Source: Olivibacter jilunii (GTDB taxonomy: Bacteria; Bacteroidota; Bacteroidia; Sphingobacteriales; Sphingobacteriaceae). Taken from it: a stretch of 64,000 nt of DNA. Positions 10,021-17,773 of this stretch are shown piece by piece; within the stretch, counting starts at the first letter, position 1; every line of letters starts with the position of its first letter. Both the position numbers and the translations under genes were made by a program. The notes beneath the pieces were generated by a model. It did not search any database, had not been told where the DNA came from, and was given only the letters and a program-made list of their open reading frames with translations. Location of the stretch: contig NZ_LR027853.1 of the NCBI RefSeq assembly GCF_900607235.1, positions 255,428-319,427 of the forward strand, in the 5' to 3' direction.

Positions 10021-10061
10021 ATTAACAACAAAACCCGGCTATTGCCGGGTTGATGTTGCTT
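9982..10061. repeat. Nested inverted repeats between the tandem array and tRNA-Ser
   Basis: TTTGTTGTTAATAGGC...TTTTG of the last unit is matched in reverse by CAAAAGCCTATTAACAAC, giving a stem of about 20 bp around a GAGCAAGCTC loop. Outside it, AAAGCAACATCAAC (from 9943) meets GTTGATGTTGCTTT (10049-10062). Between them, CCCGGC-TATT-GCCGGG (10034 onward) followed on the minus strand by TTTTGTTG is a good terminator for the tRNA. Confidence 0.75.
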
Positions 10062-10149
10062 TGGCGGAAAGTGAGGGATTCGAACCCCCGGTCCTGTTAC
10101 AGACAACGGTTTTCAAGACCGCCGCATTCGACCACTCTGCCAACTTTCC
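10062..10149 (-). tRNA. tRNA-Ser (anticodon TGA)
   Basis: Minus-strand gene of 88 bases. Acceptor stem GGAAAGT / ACTTTCC, anticodon loop CTTGAAA with anticodon TGA, a long variable arm (GTC...GAC) as in class II tRNAs, T-arm GGGGGTTCGAATCCCTC, discriminator G and an encoded CCA. The promoter is at 10154-10184 and a terminator hairpin lies at about 10033-10051. Confidence 0.95.
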
Positions 10150-10153
10150 GGGA

Positions 10154-10184
10154 CAAAAGTACAAACTCCATCCGTTTTAACAAA
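10154..10184 (-). promoter_or_regulatory. Promoter of tRNA-Ser
   Basis: On the minus strand, TTTG (10184-10181), 19 bases, TACTTTTG (10161-10154): an exact consensus promoter. The -7 box ends only 4 bases before the first base of the mature tRNA (10149), so transcription should start at or within a few bases of the mature 5' end. Confidence 0.75.
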
Positions 10185-10340
10185 TTTAATTTTACCTTTT
10201 TTCGTTCATTTAAAGTAACTCCTTCATTTCTTGTAAATTAATTTTATGTAAACAAATCGTGCCTAAAAGTAAACCATATAAAGGAAGATTTATATAAGGT
10301 CTATGATTGTCTAAGTCCGATCTTTTTACCGTTTTTTTTA

Positions 10341-10367
10341 TAAAGAAACGACCTCACAAAAAGGTCG
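10341..10367 (-). terminator. Terminator of the polyprenyl synthase transcript
   Basis: On the minus strand CGACCT...AGGTCG followed by TTTCTTTA. The remaining bases of 10185-10402 are AT-rich and show no other feature. Confidence 0.65.
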
Positions 10368-10402
10368 CTTAACCTATTTTTAACGAATTTCTAAGTAAAT
10401 TA

Positions 10403-11377
10403 TTAGTGCTCCCTAATCAACAGGGTTTCGGTAAATTCAATTAAAGAAAGTTTTTTCTCACGTGCGACCGCCATTGCTTCTAAGGCTTGATAGGCTTGCT
10501 CAGCAAAACTCATTTTTTTCTTATGAGCTAACTTTTCTATGCCAAGATCGTTGTATATGGCCGTTACGCGATCTATTTTTTGTTGCTGATCAAATTCGTT
10601 AATCTCAGTCCAATGGATTAACTCTTGTTTATCTGATCCTTTAGCTAATTGTAGCGCATTGATAAGTAAATAAGTTTTTTTATTTTCAATGATATCACCC
10701 CCAACCTGTTTCCCAAATTTACTAGGATCTCCATATACATCCAATATGTCGTCCTGTAGCTGGAAAGCGATTCCTATATTAACGCCAAAAGTGTAAATGT
10801 TCGATCGATCCTGCTTGTCTGCTCCTCCCAGAATGGCCCCAATTTCTAAAGCCGCACCCAATAATACGGACGTTTTTAGACGAATCATATGGAGGTATTC
10901 TTCTTCGGTTACCGTCGCTAGTTTTTCAAAATCCATATCCAGTTGCTGGCCTTCGCATACTTCCTGAGCCATTTTGTTAAAAACTTTCAGCAATTCAGCA
11001 AGCAACTCAGGTTTGCACTCAGCAAGCAATTGATATGCCCGAATCAAGGTTGCATCCCCGGATAAGATAGCGGTATTGATATCCCACTTTTTGTGGATGG
11101 TCTCCTGTCCTCGTCGCAGTGGGGCTTCATCCATAATGTCGTCATGCATTAAGGTGAAATTATGGAACATTTCGATAGCCAAGGCCGCTGGAAGGCCTTC
11201 TTTTATTGTTGCCCCAAATAATTCAGCTGCCAATAAAGTGAGAACCGGTCTTAAACGCTTGCCTCCGATTGCCAAAAAATATTTGATCGGTTCGTATAGG
11301 GTATTTGGATTGTCTGGAAAATTTCTTTCTGTTAAGGCCTCGCCAATAATAGTCTGTAATGCTGCTATAGAATGCAT
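10403..11377 (-). CDS. Polyprenyl diphosphate synthase (IspA/IspB family)
   Basis: Trans-isoprenyl diphosphate synthase that adds isopentenyl units to an allylic primer for quinones, carotenoids or wall carriers. 324 residues. Visible: GGKRLRP (38-44), first aspartate-rich motif DDIMD (79-83) with RRG after it, and second motif DDILD (209-213). There is no insertion in the first motif, and the fifth residue before it is Phe, which in studied enzymes limits chain length to about C15-C20; so a GGPP-type product is my guess. A near-consensus TATCTTCG ends five bases before the ATG. Last gene of a minus-strand run behind rnr. Confidence 0.9.
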   Translation of the reverse strand: MHSIAALQTIIGEALTERNFPDNPNTLYEPIKYFLAIGGKRLRPVLTLLAAELFGATIKEGLPAALAIEMFHNFTLMHDDIMDEAPLRRGQETIHKKWDINTAILSGDATLIRAYQLLAECKPELLAELLKVFNKMAQEVCEGQQLDMDFEKLATVTEEEYLHMIRLKTSVLLGAALEIGAILGGADKQDRSNIYTFGVNIGIAFQLQDDILDVYGDPSKFGKQVGGDIIENKKTYLLINALQLAKGSDKQELIHWTEINEFDQQQKIDRVTAIYNDLGIEKLAHKKKMSFAEQAYQALEAMAVAREKKLSLIEFTETLLIREH

Positions 11378-11461
11378 GACACGAAGATAGAAAAATTAGT
11401 TCACATCACCTTTCATGTATTACTATTAAAGAAATCTTTGCCTTAAAAGCGAAACTTCTGC

Positions 11462-13597
11462 TTAACTCATGAGTGTAAAGTCAATCTGACGTTTTGCTAA
11501 ATTGACCGTTTTCACTTTTATCTGTACCTCATCGCCTAGCTGATAGCGTTTCTTTTTGCGCTGGCCAATAATAGCATAATTCTTCTCGTCAAGCGAATAA
11601 AAATCATCTGTAATGTCTCGCAGTCGCACCATCCCTTCACATTTGTTTTCTTCGATTTCAACATACATTCCCCACTCTGTGACGCCTGAAATAATGCCGG
11701 AATAAACACTGCCGATCTGATCCTGTAAAAATTCCGCTTGTTTATATTTTACGGAAGTGCGCTCCGCATCTGCCGCTTTCTTTTCCATTTGTGATGCGTG
11801 GGTACACATCTTCTCGTACATTTCTTCATTTACAGCCTTTCCATCTGCTAGATAGTGCGCTAATAAACGATGTACCATCACATCCGGGTACCTTCTGATA
11901 GGTGAAGTGAAATGTGTGTAATAGTCAAAAGCCAGTCCGTAATGACTATGCTTTTTTGTAGTGTAAATGGCTTTTGCCATTGATCGGATGGCCAAGGTAG
12001 TAAGGACATTTTGTTCTTTGGTACCTTCAACGTCGTGCATTAACGTATTTAAAGATTTTGCAATCTCTTTTTCTGATTTAGTACTGACTTTGTATCCAAA
12101 GCGAGCGGCAAACTGTGCAAACGATGCCAAACTTTCTTCATTGGGCGCATCGTGACTCCGATAAACAAAAGGCAATTTATTCTTTCCTTTGCCTTGTTTG
12201 CCTATGAATTCCGCCACTTTTCTGTTGGCTAGAAGCATAAAATCCTCAATCAATTTATGGGCGTCTTTTCGCTCTTTGGTATAAACACCTAGTGGTTTGC
12301 CGTTTTCATCGAGTTTAAATTTAACTTCAGTTGATTCAAAATTGATCGCCCCCTGTTTAAATTTACGATCACGAAGAATATATGCGAGCTTGTTGAGAAT
12401 CAGAAGCTCTTCGCTAAACTGGCCTTCCTTGTTCTCAATAATCTCTTGTGCCTCTTCATAGGTAAAGCGTCTGTCCGAATGAATGATGGTTCTTCCGAAC
12501 CATTGCTCTTTCACGTGAGCTTGATCATCGATGATAAATACGGCAGAAAAACAGAGTTTATCTTCGTTAGGTCTTAATGAACACAAATTATTCGATAACC
12601 TTTCGGGTAACATAGGAATCACACGATCTACCAGATAAACTGACGTTCCTCTTTCATATGCTTCCTTGTCTAAGGCGCTGTCCGGTTGAACATAGTATGT
12701 TACGTCGGCAATGTGCACACCTACTTCGTAATTGCCATCCGGCATTTTTCGGAAAGAAATGGCATCATCAAAATCCTTAGCGTCGGCTGGGTCGATCGTA
12801 AAGGTTAGAACGCTTCGGAAATCTTTCCTTCTACTTATTTCGACTGGACTAATAACCTCTTCTATTTTGTCTGCTTCTTGCTCTACCGCTGTGGGAAATG
12901 CTAAAGGGAAACCAAAATCAGCAAGGATAGCATTCATTTCAGTGTTGTTTTCCCCTTGCTTCCCTAGTACATGCTTTACACGGCCAACGGGATTTTTGCT
13001 GCCCTGCGGCCAATCAGTAATAGTAACAACGACTTTATCCTGATCTTTCGCTCCATTTAAATCCTCAATAGGAATGTAGATATCATGAAGCATTTTTCGG
13101 TCATCGGCAATTAGGAAAGCAAATCGTTTGGATATGCTCAGTATACCGGTAAAATCACTTCTAAATCGTTCAATTATTTCTACAACTTCGCCTTCTTTTT
13201 TGCGGCCTCTACTTTTTTCATAAACGTAAACTTTTACGGTATCCCCATGCAGTGCATTCCGAAGCTTTCTAGGCGCTACAAAAATGTCCTCTTCGAATTC
13301 ATCTTCGGTAACAATATAAGCAGAACCATCGGCTGTCATATCTACTTTGCCAACGATGAAGGTATGCAACTCCCGCAAAGTAAATTTGCCTGTTTCAACT
13401 TCTTTAAATAGACCTGATTTTGATTTCGACTCTTCTTGAAGGATCGATAATATAGTGTTTTTTGAAGTTGGGTCTGCAATATTTAGTTTAGCAGACACTT
13501 GTTTATAATTTAAGGCTTTATTTCCTGACTTTTCGAACACATCGGCTATCAGTTGGGAAAGTACCTGCTTAATTGCATTTGCTTTTTTTGTAGACAT
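11462..13597 (-). CDS. rnr: Ribonuclease R
   Basis: Processive 3'-5' hydrolytic exoribonuclease that degrades structured RNA. 711 residues. Order: N-terminal helical region, cold-shock domains (HTFIVGKVDMTADGSAYIV, DIFVAPRKLRNALHGDTV), the RNB catalytic domain with aspartates in DPADAKDFDDAISFRK, YRSHDAPNEESL and HYGLAFDYYTHFTSPIRRYPD, and a C-terminal S1 domain (VYSGIISGVTEWGMYVEIEE). Starts at an ATG about 100 bases behind the Fur-family gene; 84 bases separate it from the polyprenyl synthase. With pnp at 4.1 kb, both classes of 3' exonuclease are encoded in this window. Confidence 0.96.
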   Translation of the reverse strand: MSTKKANAIKQVLSQLIADVFEKSGNKALNYKQVSAKLNIADPTSKNTILSILQEESKSKSGLFKEVETGKFTLRELHTFIVGKVDMTADGSAYIVTEDEFEEDIFVAPRKLRNALHGDTVKVYVYEKSRGRKKEGEVVEIIERFRSDFTGILSISKRFAFLIADDRKMLHDIYIPIEDLNGAKDQDKVVVTITDWPQGSKNPVGRVKHVLGKQGENNTEMNAILADFGFPLAFPTAVEQEADKIEEVISPVEISRRKDFRSVLTFTIDPADAKDFDDAISFRKMPDGNYEVGVHIADVTYYVQPDSALDKEAYERGTSVYLVDRVIPMLPERLSNNLCSLRPNEDKLCFSAVFIIDDQAHVKEQWFGRTIIHSDRRFTYEEAQEIIENKEGQFSEELLILNKLAYILRDRKFKQGAINFESTEVKFKLDENGKPLGVYTKERKDAHKLIEDFMLLANRKVAEFIGKQGKGKNKLPFVYRSHDAPNEESLASFAQFAARFGYKVSTKSEKEIAKSLNTLMHDVEGTKEQNVLTTLAIRSMAKAIYTTKKHSHYGLAFDYYTHFTSPIRRYPDVMVHRLLAHYLADGKAVNEEMYEKMCTHASQMEKKAADAERTSVKYKQAEFLQDQIGSVYSGIISGVTEWGMYVEIEENKCEGMVRLRDITDDFYSLDEKNYAIIGQRKKKRYQLGDEVQIKVKTVNLAKRQIDFTLMS

Positions 13598-13699
13598 ATA
13601 ACAGCTTTTAAATAGGATTGCCTTAGCTTAAGGTAAAATTTATGCTTATTAATTACAATAACATTCGAACTACTCGATAGTTCTAAAATTATATCAAAT

Positions 13700-14155
13700 T
13701 TAGGCGTCAGAAGCGTCCTTTAACGTTTTGCATTTATTGCATATGCCGATGGCATTAACCGATACCTGCTCTATCGTAAAACCTGATGGCGTACTGATGT
13801 TTGGCAACGTGATTTCCTCTAAGCAGTACACACTATTGCAATTCGAACAAGTGAAATGCACGTGTTCATCGTGATGCTCGTGACTCTTACACTGTGTTGA
13901 ACAAAGGGCATAGGTGGCTGTGCCATGTAAATCGAAAATTTTGTGAATAATACCTTTTTCTTCAAACGCGCTTAAAACCCGATAAAGCGTAACCCGATCA
14001 ATATCCTCTCCAATTGATCTTTCCAAATCGGGTTGGGAGGTCGCGGTGTCTTTGTTGAAAATCTTCTCCAATACTGATAGCCGCGGGTGGGTAACTTTCA
14101 GGCCATGTTTTCGCAAGATATTTTCAAACGTCTTTATTTTATCTTCTCTCATCAC
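13700..14155 (-). CDS. Fur-family metal-dependent transcriptional regulator
   Basis: 151 residues. N-terminal winged helix (ILRKHGLKVTHPRLSVLEKIF, DIDRVTLYRVLSAFEEKGIIHKI), then a metal-binding dimerisation domain with HEHHDEHVHFTCSNCNSVYCLE and a terminal CNKC pair, i.e. the two CxxC motifs of a structural zinc site. Whether it senses iron, zinc or peroxide cannot be decided from these residues. The second codon is also ATG, so the start could be 14152. It follows lgt by 31 bases and may share its transcript. Confidence 0.9.
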   Translation of the reverse strand: MMREDKIKTFENILRKHGLKVTHPRLSVLEKIFNKDTATSQPDLERSIGEDIDRVTLYRVLSAFEEKGIIHKIFDLHGTATYALCSTQCKSHEHHDEHVHFTCSNCNSVYCLEEITLPNISTPSGFTIEQVSVNAIGICNKCKTLKDASDA

Positions 14156-14186
14156 TGCTTGTATTGAATAATAGAAAAAACAACAC

Positions 14187-15020
14187 CTATTTAGTCTTTA
14201 AGCCTGTTTGGTCTCTTTTTCTAAAAATGAGATATAAACCAATAGCCACAAAAGGTAAGCTTAACAGTTGCCCCATATTGAATGCCATGCTGTTTTCAAA
14301 AGCTTCTTGATTTTCTTTGACGAATTCAACTATAAAGCGGAGCCCAAACACCAAGACCATGAAACAGCCAAACAAAAAAGCAGGTTTGACATGTTTCCCT
14401 TGTTTATACAAGTTTAATAATAAAATAAATATTATTAAATAACCTATTGCTTCGTAAAGTTGCGCAGGATGTCTAGGAATGTTGTCGACCTGCGAAAAAA
14501 TAACTGACCAAGGGAGTTGACTTGGTTTTCCAATAATTTCGGAGTTGAAAAAATTGCCGGTTCGAATAAAGGCGCCCGAAAGCGCAGCAACGATTACCAG
14601 GCGATCGGCTATCCACCAGAAATTTATTTTTGTTTTGCGGCAATAAAGCAATAAAGCTATTATGATACCAATAGCCCCGCCATGGCTTGCTAGACCCTGG
14701 AAACCTGTAAAAGTAATATGCCCGTTTACATTCCTAATAGGGAGTATCATTTCCAGTAGATGGTTTTTGTAGTAATCGAATTCATAAAATAAGCAATGGC
14801 CTAAACGAGCTCCTAATACCGTTCCTATAAACACATAAATGGTCAGCTGATCTAACAAGTCTTGTGGCTTTCCCTCTTTTTTGAAAATCCTTAGTAATAT
14901 TACATAACTAAAAAAAAACGCCAACATAAAGCATAACGTGTAATAACGGAGACCGAATCCACCGATGCGGAAAATCTCGGGTTCGATATTCCAATGTATG
15001 CTTGATAAAAAACCGAACAT
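14187..15020 (-). CDS. lgt: Prolipoprotein diacylglyceryl transferase
   Basis: Inner-membrane enzyme that moves diacylglyceryl from phosphatidylglycerol to the lipobox cysteine of prolipoproteins. About 277 residues with seven likely membrane spans. Signature region: GHCLFYEFDYY, FTGFQGLASHGGAIGIIIAL (His and Gly-rich loop), GAFIRTGNFFNSEIIGKP (the Arg-Asn-Asn motif), RHPAQLYEAI. The frame opens at an ATG at 15053, but that codon overlaps a perfect -7 box (TATGTTTG, 15054-15047), so the next ATG at 15020 (MFGFLSS) is the better start. Two lipoproteins in this window (27.4 and 56.4 kb) would be substrates. Confidence 0.93.
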   Translation of the reverse strand: MFGFLSSIHWNIEPEIFRIGGFGLRYYTLCFMLAFFFSYVILLRIFKKEGKPQDLLDQLTIYVFIGTVLGARLGHCLFYEFDYYKNHLLEMILPIRNVNGHITFTGFQGLASHGGAIGIIIALLLYCRKTKINFWWIADRLVIVAALSGAFIRTGNFFNSEIIGKPSQLPWSVIFSQVDNIPRHPAQLYEAIGYLIIFILLLNLYKQGKHVKPAFLFGCFMVLVFGLRFIVEFVKENQEAFENSMAFNMGQLLSLPFVAIGLYLIFRKRDQTGLKTK

Positions 15021-15046
15021 AGGGATCTGTGTGTTTATGTGATGTA

Positions 15047-15054
15047 CAAACATA
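15047..15054 (-). promoter_or_regulatory. -7 promoter box of lgt
   Basis: TATGTTTG on the minus strand matches TAnnTTTG exactly and overlaps the upstream candidate ATG, which argues for the start at 15020. Confidence 0.5.
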
Positions 15055-15154
15055 GATAAAATTGTTCAATATGCAACCTTGTTTCCTTGTTTGGAAACTC
15101 AATATTCGTTACCGATTATGGCAGGCAACGAATATAAAGCTTATAAGCTTCTCG

Positions 15155-15862
15155 TTAAAAGTTAGGTTTAAGTAAATACTTGTCGTAGAATTTGAATATA
15201 TGGCCCGCAGCTTCTTCAGCCGTATCCACCAAGCGATATAAATTAAGGTCTTCTGCACTGATTTTCCCCTCTTCCAACATTCTATCTTTTATCCAATTGA
15301 ACAAGCCGCCATAGTATGATTTACCAACCAAAACAATCGGGAAGCGAGCAATTTTGCCTGTTTGTATCAACGTAATGGCTTCAAATAACTCGTCCATGGT
15401 TCCAAAGCCTCCAGGTAACACAATATAGCCTTGGGAATATTTCATAAACATAACTTTCCTTACAAAAAAATAATTGAATTCCAGTAACTTATCTCGGTCA
15501 ATGTACTTGTTGTGGAATTGCTCAAAAGGAAGTTCAATGTTCAGGCCTACAGACTTTCCGCCGGCTTCGTAAGCACCTTTGTTGGCCGCTTCCATGATAC
15601 CTGGGCCACCACCGGATATTACACCGTAACCTCTTTCTGTAAGTAAACGGGCACACGCTTCGGCAATTTTATAGTCATTATGATCCCTCGAAGTCCGAGC
15701 GGATCCGAAAATCGAAACACAGGGGCCTATTTTTGCTAATTTTTCAAAACCTTCTACAAATTCGGCCATAATCTTAAAAATCTGCCAGGAATCTTTTACC
15801 TTAATTTCTTGCCAGGTTTTATTCTCAAACGCTTTTCTTATCTTGTCTTCACTTGTTATCAT
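15155..15862 (-). CDS. LOG-family (TIGR00730-like) Rossmann-fold protein
   Basis: 235 residues. Family members cleave nucleoside 5'-monophosphates at the N-glycosidic bond (LONELY GUY, cytokinin riboside monophosphate phosphoribohydrolase); a bacterial housekeeping role is less clear. Visible: VSIFGSARTSRDHNDY at the first strand, GYGVISGGGPGIMEAANKGA, and the hallmark PGGFGTMDELFEA with catalytic Arg and Glu context (KVMFMKYSQGYIVLPGG). About 134 bases separate it from lgt; recR is divergent on the other side. Confidence 0.88.
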   Translation of the reverse strand: MITSEDKIRKAFENKTWQEIKVKDSWQIFKIMAEFVEGFEKLAKIGPCVSIFGSARTSRDHNDYKIAEACARLLTERGYGVISGGGPGIMEAANKGAYEAGGKSVGLNIELPFEQFHNKYIDRDKLLEFNYFFVRKVMFMKYSQGYIVLPGGFGTMDELFEAITLIQTGKIARFPIVLVGKSYYGGLFNWIKDRMLEEGKISAEDLNLYRLVDTAEEAAGHIFKFYDKYLLKPNF

Positions 15863-15973
15863 ACGCTTATATTTCAGTAATAAATAGTCTCTTCATACGC
15901 TAGAAACTGTTTTCTGCTAATGTAATGAAATTTTTTACCTTTTTATCTATGAACTTTTCTGTCAGTTTTCGCT

Positions 15974-15981
15974 TACCTTTG
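15974..15981 (+). promoter_or_regulatory. -7 promoter box of recR
   Basis: TACCTTTG, exact consensus, ending 4 bases before the recR ATG at 15986. The transcript would begin at or next to the start codon. Confidence 0.6.
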
Positions 15982-15985
15982 TGTT

Positions 15986-16600
15986 ATGAACTTTTCTTCT
16001 AAGCTATTAGAGAACGCGGTTAATGAATTCAGTCGTTTACCTGGTATAGGACAAAAGACAGCTTTGCGTTTGGTATTGCACCTGCTAAATCAACCTGCCG
16101 ATGATGTTACTAAATTTAGTGACGCCTTAACTAAATTGAAATCAGAAATATGCTATTGCGCTGTTTGTCATAATATCGCTGACGAAGCGATCTGTGAAAT
16201 TTGCAACGCCCCCAAAAGGGATAAGGGATTGATTTGCGTGGTTGAAGATACGCGAGACGTAATGGCAATCGAAAATACGAATCAATTTAACGGAGTGTAT
16301 CATGTTTTGGGAGGGCTAATCTCACCAATGGATGGAGTTGGGCCTTCCGATTTGAGCATTGATAGTCTGATAAGCCGTTTACGTGAAAATGATGTCCATG
16401 AAATCATCCTAGCGCTGAGTGCAACGATGGAAGGCGACACGACGATTTTTTACCTCTATAAAAAGTTGAAGGATTTTAATGTTCAAATTAGCACAATAGC
16501 ACGGGGAATATCCTTCGGCGGTGAATTGGAATATGTTGATGAAGTTACACTGGGTCGATCCATCGTTACCAGAGTACCCTATGAACGTAGTATAGCGTAA
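15986..16600 (+). CDS. recR: Recombination mediator protein RecR
   Basis: DNA-binding clamp of the RecFOR pathway that loads RecA at gaps. 204 residues, normal length. Visible: helix-hairpin-helix [20 protein letters not shown], the four-cysteine zinc finger [18 protein letters not shown], and a Toprim domain ([43 protein letters not shown]). Family C-terminus [15 protein letters not shown] is present. The promoter box lies immediately before the start. Confidence 0.96.
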   Translation: MNFSSKLLENAVNEFSRLPGIGQKTALRLVLHLLNQPADDVTKFSDALTKLKSEICYCAVCHNIADEAICEICNAPKRDKGLICVVEDTRDVMAIENTNQFNGVYHVLGGLISPMDGVGPSDLSIDSLISRLRENDVHEIILALSATMEGDTTIFYLYKKLKDFNVQISTIARGISFGGELEYVDEVTLGRSIVTRVPYERSIA

Positions 16601-16665
16601 AATAATGTCATTTCCGTGATTATAAACTGAGTTTACAAAAAAGTGCCTACTGCCGTATAACGATA

Positions 16666-17481
16666 ATGATGACAAATAAAACGATTATTATAACCGGCGC
16701 CTCATCTGGTATTGGACTGGCTTTAGCGAGAGAAATGGCCAAACGAGGTGCTAACCTGGTGCTGGCTGCTCGAAAATATGTTGCCTTATGTCAGATTGCG
16801 CAAGATCTTGAGAAAGAATTTCATGTTCAGGTAGTTGCTATTCAATGCGATGTGGCTAATGAGGAGTCTTGTAAACAACTCGTCGCGCAAGCCTTATTAA
16901 CCTTTAAAAAAATAGATGTCCTGATCAATAATGCCGGATTGAGCATGAGGGCTTTGTTCAAGGACCTGGATTTATCCGTGTTACATAATCTAATGAATGT
17001 AAATTTCTGGGGTACGGTTTATTGTACGAAATATGCATTGCCTGCATTGCTAGAATCTAAAGGTTCAGTTGTAGCAGTCTCTTCAATAGCCGGTTATCGG
17101 GGTTTACCGGGACGCACGGGTTACTCAGCTTCTAAATTTGCGATGAATGGCTTTATGGAGTCGTTACGCGTAGAAAATTTAAAAACCGGGTTGCACGTAA
17201 TGCTTGCTTGTCCGGGTTTTACAGCCTCCAACATTAGAAATACGGCGCTTAATAAAGATGGCGTGCAATTCGGAGAAACAAGTATGGAGGAAGAAAAGAT
17301 GATGACCGCCGAGGAAGTGGCTACACTTATTGCAAATGGAATTGCCGCAAGAAAACGCACCTTGATTATGACAACTCAAGGAAAGCTTGCTGTATGGATG
17401 AATAAATTTTTCCCTGCTTGGGTGGATAAAAAAGTGTTTACTCTTTTTGCAAAAGAAAAGAATCCTCTAATCAAAGCTTAA
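16666..17481 (+). CDS. Short-chain dehydrogenase/reductase
   Basis: Cytoplasmic NAD(P)-dependent oxidoreductase of 271 residues; substrate not inferable. Visible: cofactor motif TGASSGIGLALAREM at the start, structural NNAGLS, catalytic Ser in VSSIAG, and YSASK at about residue 153. The C-terminal extension (IMTTQGKLAVWMNKFFPAWVDK) resembles classical SDRs annotated as DltE- or YqjQ-like. Start could be either of two adjacent ATGs. It precedes the trp leader but lies upstream of that promoter. Confidence 0.87.
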   Translation: MMTNKTIIITGASSGIGLALAREMAKRGANLVLAARKYVALCQIAQDLEKEFHVQVVAIQCDVANEESCKQLVAQALLTFKKIDVLINNAGLSMRALFKDLDLSVLHNLMNVNFWGTVYCTKYALPALLESKGSVVAVSSIAGYRGLPGRTGYSASKFAMNGFMESLRVENLKTGLHVMLACPGFTASNIRNTALNKDGVQFGETSMEEEKMMTAEEVATLIANGIAARKRTLIMTTQGKLAVWMNKFFPAWVDKKVFTLFAKEKNPLIKA

Positions 17482-17499
17482 AGTGTAATGCCAAAAATA

Positions 17500-17531
17500 T
17501 TTGCAAATATTAATCTAATTATTCATATTTG
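17500..17531 (+). promoter_or_regulatory. Promoter of the trp leader and trpDFBA
   Basis: TTTG (17500-17503), 20 bases, CATATTTG (17524-17531): one mismatch from the Bacteroidota consensus with ideal spacing. It ends 11 bases before the leader-peptide ATG. The -33 box lies inside a perfect 16-bp palindrome AATATTTGCAAATATT (17496-17511), which might be an operator. Confidence 0.65.
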
Positions 17532-17542
17532 CTTTAGAAAGT

Positions 17543-17590
17543 ATGAATACAACATTTGCTCATATAAATTGGTGGTGGCACGAGGGATAA
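17543..17590 (+). CDS. trpL: trp operon leader peptide
   Basis: A 15-codon frame, MNTTFAHINWWWHEG, with three consecutive Trp codons at 17570-17578 and a stop at 17588-17590. It starts about five bases after the predicted transcription start and is followed by alternative hairpins and a terminator before trpD. It is too short for an ordinary ORF scan. Three adjacent Trp codons in front of trp genes are what attenuation requires: a ribosome stalled there senses charged tRNA-Trp. The symbol is by analogy with other bacteria. Confidence 0.85.
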   Translation: MNTTFAHINWWWHEG

Positions 17591-17665
17591 TCGTGGCAAA
17601 ACCATTTTGTAGTGCATCTAAATAAGAAATAACAAAAAGGCTTGCCATATCGCAAGCCTTTTTTT
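17579..17665 (+). promoter_or_regulatory. trp transcription attenuator
   Basis: Three exclusive pairings are visible. Region 1, CACGA (17579-17583, right behind the Trp codons), pairs with TCGTG (17591-17595). Region 2, TGGCAA (17594-17599), can instead pair with TTGCCA (17642-17647), which lies in the 5' arm of the terminator. The terminator is AGGCTTGC / GCAAGCCT plus A/T pairs and a T-run. A ribosome stalled at the Trp codons would cover region 1 and free region 2 to block the terminator, allowing trpDFBA transcription when Trp is scarce. Confidence 0.8.
17634..17665 (+). terminator. Attenuator terminator before trpD
   Basis: Perfect 8-bp stem AGGCTTGC / GCAAGCCT with loop CATATC, extended by A/T pairs and followed by T7. 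Confidence 0.9.
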
Positions 17666-17773
17666 ATGGCTTAAAGCAAACTGATTTGGATTAGTTTCTT
17701 CACAAATAAAATTGCGCGAAACTATCTTTTAAAAAGGTAAAAATGGCGTGCAGTATATAAAAATTAACATTAG

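Noticed and set aside
9647-10241. Plus-strand open frames of 61-75 codons
   Set aside because: They run through the 119-bp tandem repeats and the tRNA-Ser antisense strand, repeat themselves with the units and have no start context or family resemblance.
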